DNA from: Burkholderiales bacterium
GTDB lineage: Bacteria; Pseudomonadota; Gammaproteobacteria; Burkholderiales; Burkholderiaceae_C
Reading direction: 5' to 3'
DNA length: 6,850 bases
Assembly (NCBI GenBank): GCA_005789685.1
Contig: SXXD01000227.1
Location: forward strand, 1-6,850
A model generated the notes under the pieces. The model did not search any database and had not been told where the DNA came from. It worked only from the letters and a program-made list of their open reading frames with translations. Position 1 is the stretch's first letter. Every line of letters begins with the position of its first letter. A program made the translations under genes and the position numbers. This document shows, one piece after another, positions 1 through 6,045 of this stretch.

Positions 1-476
1 TCGCCAAGGTGGCTCGCACGCAAATTAAAGGCCAAACCGTTTGGCTGCTAGAACCCCAAACTTTCATGAACCTCTCGGGCAAGTCGGTAGGCGCATTGGC
101 CAAATTTTTTAAAATTGCGCCGCAAGAAATACTGGTGGCACATGACGAACTCGATGTGGTTCCCGGTGAAGCTAAGCTCAAATTTGGGGGAAGCCATGCC
201 GGCCACAATGGGCTTCGCGACATTCACGCCCAATTGGGTACCGGCGATTATTGGCGCCTGCGCTTAGGCATTGGCCACCCTGGCGTGAAAGCTGAGGTGA
301 TTAACTGGGTGCTCAAAAAACCCATGGCCGAGCAACGCGATCTCATTCAAGAAAGCATTGCCCGCTCGGTGAAAGCGGCTGACATGCTGATGCAAGGCGA
401 TATGGAAAAGGCCATGGTGCAAATTCACACCAGCAAGCCGCCAAGGCCTAAGCCGCCCCGCCCCGAAGGCGTCTAA
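1..476 (+). CDS. pth: Peptidyl-tRNA hydrolase (3' part; 5' end outside the window)
   Basis: Peptidyl-tRNA hydrolase frees tRNAs from prematurely released peptidyl-tRNAs in the cytoplasm. The open frame runs in from the window edge: the first full codon is at 3 and about 157 residues are visible. The family is usually around 190-200 residues, so roughly the first 50, including the catalytic His (His20 in E. coli), lie upstream. Visible hallmarks are PQTFMNLSG (the Met/Asn pair that contacts the tRNA 3' end), AHDELD with the conserved Asp, and [13 protein letters not shown] with the conserved His and Asn. The GTG at 9 is an internal valine codon, since homology continues through it. The C-terminal tail is basic and proline-rich, with KPPRP occurring twice just before the stop. 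The gene ends convergently with the ferredoxin gene, 33 nt away. The identification is secure; only the 5' end is missing. Confidence 0.96.
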   Translation, partial: AKVARTQIKGQTVWLLEPQTFMNLSGKSVGALAKFFKIAPQEILVAHDELDVVPGEAKLKFGGSHAGHNGLRDIHAQLGTGDYWRLRLGIGHPGVKAEVINWVLKKPMAEQRDLIQESIARSVKAADMLMQGDMEKAMVQIHTSKPPRPKPPRPEGV

Positions 477-488
477 GCTCGTACTCTG

Positions 489-506
489 GCCAGCGCCCTA
501 GCTGGC
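489..506. terminator. Candidate hairpin between convergent pth and ferredoxin genes
   Basis: GCCAGC (489-494) and GCTGGC (501-506) form a perfect 6-bp stem with a 6-nt loop in the 33-nt gap between the two convergent stop codons. It is symmetric, so it could serve either strand. No clear T-run follows on either side, so an intrinsic terminator is only a possibility. An alternative 6-bp pairing, AGCGCC (492-497) with GGCGCT (516-521), reaches into the end of the ferredoxin gene. Confidence 0.35.
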
Positions 507-509
507 ACC

Positions 510-761
<252 letters not shown>

Positions 762-786
762 CTAAACCTCATTTAATTCAGCTGGA

Positions 787-792
787 ATTATG
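787..792 (-). promoter_or_regulatory. Candidate -10 element for the ferredoxin gene
   Basis: On the minus strand this reads CATAAT, a 5/6 match to TATAAT. It would place the transcription start near 780 and give a leader of about 19 nt containing the GAGG ribosome binding site. No good -35 hexamer is visible 16-18 bp upstream, so the call is tentative. Confidence 0.35.
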
Positions 793-823
793 GTGCAGTT
801 ACACAAGCCTACCATGCAGCACC

Positions 824-829
824 TAAAAT
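824..829 (+). promoter_or_regulatory. Candidate -10 element for the PHP gene (leaderless start)
   Basis: TAAAAT matches the -10 consensus at 5 of 6 positions and ends six bases before the GTG at 836. That is the usual distance to a transcription start, so the mRNA may begin at or next to the start codon. No Shine-Dalgarno sequence precedes the GTG, and an in-frame TAA at 824-826 rules out any earlier start. The -35 region is weak. Confidence 0.45.
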
Positions 830-835
830 ACCCCT

Positions 836-1690
836 GTGGAACCCTTACTCAACGCCGACCTACATTGCCACTCCGTGGTGTCCGATGGCACGCTCACGCC
901 TGAGGCATTGGCTGCGCGCGCCAAAGCCAATGGGGTGCAGCTTTGGGCACTCACCGACCATGACGAAATTGGCGGCCAAGAACGCGCCATCGCCTCGGCC
1001 AAAGCCTTGGACATGAAGTACCTCACAGGCGTTGAAATTTCCATTACCTTTGCAGGCAAAACAGTCCACATTGTGGGCTTGGGCTTTGATCACACCAACA
1101 CAGACTTGGTGCAAGGCTTGCGCAACACGCGTGGCGGCCGCGCTGAGCGCGCCAAAGAAATGTCCGAAGGCTTGGCCAAAGTCGGCATTCACGGGGCCTA
1201 CGAAGGCGCCTTGAAATATGCAGGTAACCACGAACTCATTTCGCGCACTCATTTTGCGCGGTTCTTGGTTGAGTCTGGTGTCTGCAAAGATACGTCTGAA
1301 GTGTTTCGCAAATACCTGACTGAAAACAAACCTGGCTTTGTACCGCACCGCTGGGCTTCGCTGGAAAATGCTGTTCATTGGATTACAGGTGCCAGTGGCA
1401 TTGCCGTCATTGCTCACCCTGCCCGTTATGGCTTTACGGCCAATGAAGAGTACGCACTGTTCACCGAATTTAAGAACCACGGCGGCCGTGGGGTTGAGGT
1501 GATTACCGGCAGCCACTCTAGTGCAGACGCCTTGCAATACGCCGACACGGCACTCGAATTTAATTTAGCCGCATCGCGCGGCAGCGACTTTCACAGCCCC
1601 GACGAAAGCCACACCGACTTAGGCACCCTGCCCTGGTTGCCCGGACAACTCACGCCCGTGTGGGAATTGTTGTCAGACCGGATCCAGTGA
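836..1690 (+). CDS. PHP-domain phosphoesterase, YciV/RNase AM (3',5'-nucleoside bisphosphate phosphatase) family
   Basis: A 284-residue PHP-superfamily metal-dependent phosphoesterase. The family includes E. coli YciV/RNase AM, which trims rRNA 5' ends, and the Chromobacterium violaceum 3',5'-nucleoside bisphosphate phosphatase, so the likely substrates are short RNA 5' ends or pAp-like bisphosphates. Metal ligands visible in order are H10-x-H12 (ADLHCHS), D41/H42 (TDHDE), E67 (GVEIS), H78, H139 (SRTHFAR), H194 (AHPARYG) and D251/H253 (GSDFHSPDE). The active site looks complete and the length fits the family. The GTG start at 836 is the only plausible one because TAA at 824-826 closes the frame just upstream. 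No Shine-Dalgarno is seen, and a -10-like TAAAAT suggests a leaderless message. The stop TGA overlaps the GTG start of the next gene (GTGA). The family is certain; the physiological substrate is inferred. Confidence 0.93.
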   Translation: MEPLLNADLHCHSVVSDGTLTPEALAARAKANGVQLWALTDHDEIGGQERAIASAKALDMKYLTGVEISITFAGKTVHIVGLGFDHTNTDLVQGLRNTRGGRAERAKEMSEGLAKVGIHGAYEGALKYAGNHELISRTHFARFLVESGVCKDTSEVFRKYLTENKPGFVPHRWASLENAVHWITGASGIAVIAHPARYGFTANEEYALFTEFKNHGGRGVEVITGSHSSADALQYADTALEFNLAASRGSDFHSPDESHTDLGTLPWLPGQLTPVWELLSDRIQ

Positions 1691-2583
1691 TCCAAGCCCC
1701 TGCTCAAACGCTGGCTGGGATTGGGTTTGTCATTCTGTCAGTGGCCTGTTTTGCAATATTAGACACCACCACCAAGCACATCAGCGCCAGCGTGCCCATT
1801 CTGTTGGCCTTGTGGTTTCGTTATTTCATTCAAGCACTTTTTAGCACCGTGTTTTTTTTACCCAAGCGCGGCATAGCGCTTTTCAAAACAGGGCACCCCA
1901 GATTTCAAATGGTGCGAGGCGCGCTTTTATTCAGCAGCAGTCTTTGTGCTTTTTACGGTTTGAAGTACTTGCCGGTGGGTGAGTTCACAGCCATTGTTTC
2001 CATCACGCCCCTCGTAGTGACGCTCATGGCAGCCTTGTCTTTGGGCGAAAAAGTGAGGAAGTTGCGTTGGGCTTTGGTGTTGGCTGCTTTTGCTGGCACC
2101 ATGGTCATTGTGCGGCCAGGTAGCCAGAACTTCGATTGGATCTTTATTTTTCCCTTCATACTCATTGCGACCAACTCAGGCTTTCATTTGCTCACCAGCA
2201 AAATGGCAAAAACTGAAGACCCCGTGACGATGAATGTTCTGACAGGTTGGGTGGGGACAGTGCTGGGTGCATTTTTGCTACCGTTTGTTTGGGAATTGCC
2301 CACTGACTGGTTTGTGTGGGCTCAACTGCTTCTGATGGGATTCTTTGCCACCATAGGACATTACCTTTTGATCTTGGCGTTTACCAAAGCACCTGCCACC
2401 GTGCTCACGCCCTACTTTTACACACAAATTGTTTTTGCCATGTTGGGTGGATGGCTTATTTTCGATCACATGCCCGACCACTGGACGCTTGTGGGCATAG
2501 GCGTGGTGACCTTGTGCGGCGCATTGGGGGCTTGGCTTACAGTGCGCGAAAGCCGAGTTCAAATCATGCCAGTTGAATCTTGA
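1687..2583 (+). CDS. EamA-domain DMT-superfamily transporter
   Basis: An integral inner-membrane protein of 298 residues, the usual size for drug/metabolite transporters with two EamA repeats and about ten membrane segments. Hydrophobic stretches are spread over the whole length. The first repeat is roughly residues 9-141 and contains KYLPVGEFTAIVSITPLVVTL-type sequence, a typical EamA helix pair; the second is roughly 153-288 (FTKAPATVLTPYFYTQIVF region). The substrate cannot be predicted. Relatives export amino acids, metabolites or drugs. I choose GTG at 1687 because it overlaps the PHP stop as GTGA, a common translational-coupling arrangement, and leaves a short N-terminus before the first membrane helix. 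An in-frame GTG at 1660 would add nine residues inside the upstream gene and has no better ribosome site. Family certain, start moderately so. Confidence 0.9.
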   Translation: MIQAPAQTLAGIGFVILSVACFAILDTTTKHISASVPILLALWFRYFIQALFSTVFFLPKRGIALFKTGHPRFQMVRGALLFSSSLCAFYGLKYLPVGEFTAIVSITPLVVTLMAALSLGEKVRKLRWALVLAAFAGTMVIVRPGSQNFDWIFIFPFILIATNSGFHLLTSKMAKTEDPVTMNVLTGWVGTVLGAFLLPFVWELPTDWFVWAQLLLMGFFATIGHYLLILAFTKAPATVLTPYFYTQIVFAMLGGWLIFDHMPDHWTLVGIGVVTLCGALGAWLTVRESRVQIMPVES

Positions 2584-2597
2584 TCGATTGAATTTTT

Positions 2598-3221
2598 ATG
2601 GCTCAGTATTTTTCCGTTCACCCAGACAATCCTCAGCCACGTTTGTTAAAACAAGCTGTGGCATTGCTCAATCAGGGGGGCGTATTGGCCGTACCCACAG
2701 ACTCCAGTTATGCGTTAGTTTGTCACATGGACGATAAAACGGCCGCCGATCATTTGCGCAAAGTGCGAGGCGTAGACGACAAACATCACCTGACCTTGCT
2801 GTGCCGCGATTTAAGTGAATTGGCCAACTATGCCAAAGTAGACAACGCCCAGTTTCGCATGCTGAAGCAGGCCACACCGGGTGCCTTTACCTTCATTTTG
2901 GAAGCCACCAAAGAAGTGCCTCGCCGCGTGAGCCATCCACAACGCAAAACCATTGGCCTGCGTGTGCCTCAGCATGCTGTGTTACAAGAGTTACTGGCCT
3001 TGCATGGCGCACCGCTTTTGGCCACAACGCTCATCCCACCCGGAGAGTCTGACCCACTTAACGATCCCGAAGAAATTCGAGATCGCTACGAAAAGCTGAT
3101 TGCCGGCATCATTGACGCGGGCGCCTGTAGCCTTAAGCCCACCACGGTGGTGGACTGCACCGGCGATCACATCGAAGTGGTGCGTCAAGGTTTAGGCGAT
3201 GTTGCGATGTTGGGCTTGTAG
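2598..3221 (+). CDS. yciO: YciO-type Sua5/YciO/YrdC/YwlC family protein
   Basis: A 207-residue, single-domain YrdC-fold protein. It resembles E. coli YciO more than TsaC/Sua5: the N-terminus HPDNPQPRL, PTDSSYAL at 33-40, TLLCRDLSEL, GAFTFILEATKEVPRR, KTIGLRVP, the DPEEIRDR segment and KPTTVVDCT all follow the YciO pattern. TsaC makes threonylcarbamoyl-AMP for the tRNA t6A37 modification. YciO shares the fold and RNA-binding surface, but E. coli yciO does not normally replace tsaC, so its exact role is unsettled. A separate tsaC would be expected elsewhere in this genome. The ATG at 2598 lies 14 nt after the transporter stop, within the same transcription unit, with only a weak ribosome site. 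Confidence is high for the family and good for the YciO branch. Confidence 0.92.
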   Translation: MAQYFSVHPDNPQPRLLKQAVALLNQGGVLAVPTDSSYALVCHMDDKTAADHLRKVRGVDDKHHLTLLCRDLSELANYAKVDNAQFRMLKQATPGAFTFILEATKEVPRRVSHPQRKTIGLRVPQHAVLQELLALHGAPLLATTLIPPGESDPLNDPEEIRDRYEKLIAGIIDAGACSLKPTTVVDCTGDHIEVVRQGLGDVAMLGL

Positions 3222-3236
3222 ATCAAGCTGAGAAAG

Positions 3237-3254
3237 TTTTAGAAATTTCTAAAA
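3237..3254. promoter_or_regulatory. 18-bp perfect AT-rich palindrome upstream of the M50 gene (possible operator)
   Basis: TTTTAGAAATTTCTAAAA equals its own reverse complement. After a one-base bulge on the right, three more pairs (AAG/CTT) extend it. It lies 16 bp after the yciO stop and covers the expected -35 position of the candidate M50 promoter. The hairpin would be almost all A-U pairs with no T-run after it, so a protein-binding operator or activator site seems likelier than an intrinsic terminator. Its function is inference. Confidence 0.4.
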
Positions 3255-3271
3255 ACTTCACGACTCTTTGA

Positions 3272-3277
3272 GACAAT
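3272..3277 (+). promoter_or_regulatory. Candidate -10 element for the M50 gene (leaderless start)
   Basis: GACAAT (4/6 to TATAAT, with the key A at position 2 and final AAT) ends five bases before the GTG at 3283. No Shine-Dalgarno is present. A start of transcription at or next to the GTG is possible. The -35 window (about 3248-3254) has no consensus hexamer and lies inside the palindrome. Confidence 0.3.
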
Positions 3278-3282
3278 GCGCT

Positions 3283-3938
3283 GTGGACACCACTAACCTC
3301 ATCCAAACCGTTTCGGTCTATGCCATTCCGGTGATTTTTGCCATCACGCTGCATGAGGCTGCGCATGGCTATGCTGCCAAATATTTTGGCGACAGCACAG
3401 CTTACATGATGGGCCGGGTGACGCTCAATCCGTTTCCTCACATTCATTTAGTGGGTACCATTCTTTTGCCCTTGCTGCTTTATTTCAGCACCAGTGGTGC
3501 TTTGCTCTTTGGCTTTGCCAAACCCGTTCCAGTAGAATTTGGCAATCTCCGTCATCCCAAACGCGACATGGTGTGGGTGGCCTTGGCAGGGCCAGCGTCT
3601 AACCTAGTTCAAGCCATTGTGTGGGCACTTCTATACGTGGTCTACACTGACTTTGGCGTCTCAGAAAAGTTTTTCTTGGCCATCTGCAAAGCCGGCGTAC
3701 TAAGCAATGTAGTCATGTTCGCTTTCAATTTATTCCCACTCCCCCCCTTAGATGGCGGCCGCATTGTGGTGGGCTGTTGCCTTGGAAGCAAGCTTATCAA
3801 TTTTCTCGCGTTGAGCCCTACGGCTTCTACATCGTCATGGCCTTGGTCATCACGGGCGTGGTCAACCACTTGTGGCTAGACCCCGTCATGAACGCCACGT
3901 TTGGACTCATTCAACTCATGTTGAAATCTATTACTTAA
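3283..3938 (+). pseudogene. Site-2 protease family (M50) membrane metalloprotease, single-base frameshift
   Basis: A small multi-pass inner-membrane zinc metalloprotease of the M50 / site-2 protease (SpoIVFB/YwhC-like) group. The zinc motif is HEAAH at residues 24-28 within the first hydrophobic segment. LPPLDGGR with the third ligand D157, GFAKPVPV and ALAGPASNL are also typical. The frame is intact through the GRIVVG segment to codon 164 (3772-3774). Family-like sequence then continues in another frame from CTG at 3774 (LLPWKQAYQFSRVEPYGF, then a last membrane segment) to TAA at 3936-3938. One missing base near 3774, for example GGCCTG reduced to GGCTG, explains this exactly. As written, translation ends at 3879 after 34 unrelated residues, giving 198 residues instead of about 218. 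It may be a true mutation or a sequence error. GTG at 3283 fits the family N-terminus better than TTG at 3268. Confidence 0.85.
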
Positions 3939-3949
3939 AGCTGATTGAT

Positions 3950-5293
3950 ATGACGACAGACTCAAACAAGGTTGCGCGCACTCGCGTTTTAACGGGCATT
4001 ACCACCACTGGCACACCTCACTTAGGCAACTATGTGGGTGCCATTCGCCCTACCGTGCAAGCCAGCCTCAACCCGGCCACCCAAGGCTTCTACTTTTTGG
4101 CCGACTACCACGCGCTCATTAAGTGCGATGAGCCTGCGCGCATTCAACGCTCTACTTTAGAAATTGCCGCCAGCTGGATTGCCGCAGGCCTTGACCCCGA
4201 GCGCGTCATGTTCTATCGTCAATCCGACATTCCAGAAATTCCAGAGCTCACTTGGTTTCTCACCTGCGTCACGGGTAAAGGCGTCTTAAACAGAGCACAC
4301 GCTTACAAAGCCTCCGTCGAAAAAAACAATGCCGCAGGCAATGACCCCGATGCCGACGTATCAGCCGGTTTGTTCATGTACCCCGTGCTCATGGGCGCAG
4401 ACATTTTGATGTTCAAGGCGCACAAGGTGCCTGTGGGCCGTGATCAAATTCAGCACATTGAAATGGCCCGCGACATGGCGTCTAGCTTCAACCACTTGTA
4501 TGGCGAACATTTGGTGTTGCCTGAAGCGGTCATTGAAGAATCAGTAGCGCTGCTGCCAGGGCTTGATGGCCGCAAGATGAGCAAGAGCTATGACAACACC
4601 ATTCCGCTTTTTTCTAGCAGTGCGCAATTGAAGAAATTGATCTCTGGCATCGTGACCGATTCACGCGCCCCCGGCGAAGCCAAAGACACTGAGGGCTCTG
4701 CATTGTTTCAAATTTACCAAGCATTTGCCAGTGCCCAAGAGACCACCACCCTGGCCAAGGCCTATGCAGATGGCATCGGTTGGGGTGACGCCAAGCAAAT
4801 TTTGTTTGAGCGCATTGACCGCGAAGTGGCGCCTATGCGAGCGCAATACGAGGAACTCATCAGCAACCCGGCCAAAGTAGATGCCATTTTGCTGAAGGGC
4901 GCGGCCAAAGCACGCGAACTGGCCACACCTTTGATCAAAGAGTTGAGACACGCGGTCGGTCTTCGATCCCTGGCCAGTCACGGAGATGCTCAAGTTTCAG
5001 CAAAAGCGTCGCGCACCGCAGTGCCTTCCTTCAAGCAGTACCGTGAGAAGGATGGCCAGTTTTATTTCAAACTCGTCGACCCTCAAGGCACCGTTCTGCT
5101 ACAAAGTTTGGGGTTCAACTCACCCAAGGATGCCGGCTTGGCCATTGCACAATTGCAGCAAGTGGATGCCAAAACGATGACCGACTTAGGAACGCAAATT
5201 GGCTTAGGCGAGGGTGTGAAGTTGGCCGATGTGGCCGCAGCCTTAGAAGCACTGCGTACTGAATTGGCAGAAAAAGCCAAAGCCAAGGGTTAG
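3950..5293 (+). CDS. trpS: Tryptophanyl-tRNA synthetase with C-terminal extension
   Basis: A class I aminoacyl-tRNA synthetase that charges tRNA-Trp in the cytoplasm. The HIGH-type motif is PHLGN at 23-27 and the KMSKS motif is exact at 209-213 (DGRKMSKSYDN). LFMYPVLMGADIL and VPVGRDQIQHIE form the expected catalytic-core signatures. At 447 residues it is about 110 longer than E. coli TrpS (334). The extra part holds a compact segment at about 361-403 (GQFYFKLVDPQG, then LLQSLGFNSPKDAG) that resembles the YegP/DUF1508 fold, followed by an Ala/Lys-rich helical tail. Long TrpS forms of this kind are, to my knowledge, common in Burkholderiales. ATG at 3950 is chosen because homology begins just after it; an in-frame GTG at 3872 would add 26 residues overlapping the M50 tail. 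It starts 11 nt after the M50 stop, so it is probably co-transcribed. Confidence 0.96.
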   Translation: MTTDSNKVARTRVLTGITTTGTPHLGNYVGAIRPTVQASLNPATQGFYFLADYHALIKCDEPARIQRSTLEIAASWIAAGLDPERVMFYRQSDIPEIPELTWFLTCVTGKGVLNRAHAYKASVEKNNAAGNDPDADVSAGLFMYPVLMGADILMFKAHKVPVGRDQIQHIEMARDMASSFNHLYGEHLVLPEAVIEESVALLPGLDGRKMSKSYDNTIPLFSSSAQLKKLISGIVTDSRAPGEAKDTEGSALFQIYQAFASAQETTTLAKAYADGIGWGDAKQILFERIDREVAPMRAQYEELISNPAKVDAILLKGAAKARELATPLIKELRHAVGLRSLASHGDAQVSAKASRTAVPSFKQYREKDGQFYFKLVDPQGTVLLQSLGFNSPKDAGLAIAQLQQVDAKTMTDLGTQIGLGEGVKLADVAAALEALRTELAEKAKAKG

Positions 5294-5297
5294 TTCT

Positions 5298-5332
5298 AAG
5301 CCAGTTAGACGGGTTGTAACCCTAAGGCTTTT
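5298..5332 (+). terminator. Candidate intrinsic terminator after trpS
   Basis: An outer stem AAGCC (5298-5302) / GGCTT (5326-5330) encloses an inner hairpin GGGT (5311-5314) / ACCC (5319-5322), and a short T-run (four Ts at 5329-5332) closes the structure. It begins 4 nt after the trpS stop, where the transcription unit should end. The internal bulges make it a weak-to-moderate candidate. Confidence 0.5.
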
Positions 5333-5382
5333 GAATGAATCTGAAAAATCTGTAATAAGTGTTCAAATTTCACAAAAGTTGC

Positions 5383-5410
5383 TTGATTTGTTGCAGAGTT
5401 TGCTGATACT
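5383..5410 (+). promoter_or_regulatory. Candidate promoter of the response regulator gene
   Basis: TTGATT (5383-5388) and GATACT (5405-5410) are separated by 16 bp; each matches its consensus at four of six positions. An overlapping alternative is TTGCAG (5391-5396) with CATACT (5413-5418), also 16 bp apart. Either gives a leader of about 20-30 nt before the ATG at 5443. No strong Shine-Dalgarno is visible. Confidence 0.35.
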
Positions 5411-5442
5411 CTCATACTTTAAGTTTCATTCTTAAGCACACC

Positions 5443-6045
5443 ATGACCGTTTACGTCATTGACGACCACCCCCTGATGCGCGACGCCCTCACCATGCTGG
5501 TTCAACGGGTTCGCCCCGGATTGAAGGTGGTTTCTGTGGCCAAGCTGAGCAGTTTGGAAGCCACGGTAGAACGTCAAGGCACCCCTGAATTAATTTGTCT
5601 AGACCTTAAATTGCCAGATACCTTGGGCTTGTCGGGCGTGCATGCTGTGAAGGCCAAATTTCCCGATGTCCCCTTGGTGGTGGTTACAGGTTCTGAAGCC
5701 AGCGAGTGCGAAGCTGCTTGCCTTGAAGCCGGTGCCAATTTGTTTTTAGAAAAAGTCAGCCCACCCAATGCGATCATAGAAGGCCTGCGCACGTTCCTTC
5801 CTTCGCCCAAGGAAGAAGCTGCAGCCGAGGGCACTGTGGCTGCGCCCACCAAACTGTCTAAGCGACAAAAGCAATTGATTTTGATGTTGGACCAGGGCCT
5901 GAGCAACAAAGACATTGCCGATAAACTCACCATCAGCGAGCACACCGTCAAGGTTCACTTCTGGCGTTTGTTTAGAAGACTTGGCGTGAACAGCCGCACG
6001 CAGGCTTTGCACTTTGCCCGAACCAACGGCTGGCTGGGTATTTAG
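5443..6045 (+). CDS. LuxR/NarL-FixJ family two-component response regulator (orphan)
   Basis: A 200-residue DNA-binding response regulator. The N-terminal receiver domain (about 1-117) has the acidic pair D7/D8, the phospho-acceptor D54 (CLDLKLPD), T82 (VVVTG) and K104 (FLEKV). A linker rich in Glu, Ala and Pro follows at about 118-135. The C-terminal LuxR-type helix-turn-helix spans about 137-198, with the recognition region SNKDIADKLTISEHTVKVH. All phosphorylation residues are present, so normal control by a sensor kinase is expected, but no kinase gene is in the window. It has its own candidate promoter and follows the trpS terminator, so it is probably an independent unit. Its stop codon overlaps that of the small lipoprotein gene on the other strand. 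The family is certain; regulated targets are unknown. Confidence 0.93.
   Translation: MTVYVIDDHPLMRDALTMLVQRVRPGLKVVSVAKLSSLEATVERQGTPELICLDLKLPDTLGLSGVHAVKAKFPDVPLVVVTGSEASECEAACLEAGANLFLEKVSPPNAIIEGLRTFLPSPKEEAAAEGTVAAPTKLSKRQKQLILMLDQGLSNKDIADKLTISEHTVKVHFWRLFRRLGVNSRTQALHFARTNGWLGI

Noticed and set aside
9..476. pth read as a complete 155-residue gene starting at GTG 9
   Set aside because: The frame is open to the window edge and the conserved N-terminal third of the family, including the catalytic His, would be missing.
792..823. Inverted repeat GGTGC / GCACC between the divergent ferredoxin and PHP promoters
   Set aside because: The arms are only 5 bp and 22 bp apart, which is expected by chance; the position is suggestive but not enough for an operator call.
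860..1537. Long open frame of about 225 codons on the minus strand opposite the PHP gene
   Set aside because: It is antisense to a gene with complete catalytic motifs, its translation shows no recognisable domain, and such antisense frames are common in this codon usage.
3268..3282. TTG at 3268 as the M50 start
   Set aside because: It would place the start upstream of the candidate -10 and add five residues that do not fit the family; GTG 3283 gives the expected N-terminus.
3741..3748. Seven-C homopolymer as the site of the M50 frameshift
   Set aside because: The reading frame is family-like on both sides (FPLPPLDGGR through GRIVVG), so the break must lie later, near 3774.
3766..3780. Programmed -1 ribosomal frameshift in the M50 gene
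   Set aside because: No X-XXY-YYZ slippery heptamer is present at the shift point and no obvious stimulatory structure is seen; a one-base deletion is simpler.
3872..3949. GTG at 3872 as the trpS start, adding 26 residues
   Set aside because: The extra residues are the M50 C-terminal coding sequence read in another frame. TrpS homology begins after ATG 3950.
4661..4993. Open minus-strand frame of about 110 codons opposite trpS
   Set aside because: It lies wholly within the conserved trpS coding region and has no family features or ribosome site.
5419..5435. Inverted repeat TTAAG-7 nt-CTTAA in the leader of the response regulator gene
   Set aside because: Short AT-rich arms in an AT-rich leader; no second copy is seen, so autoregulation cannot be supported.
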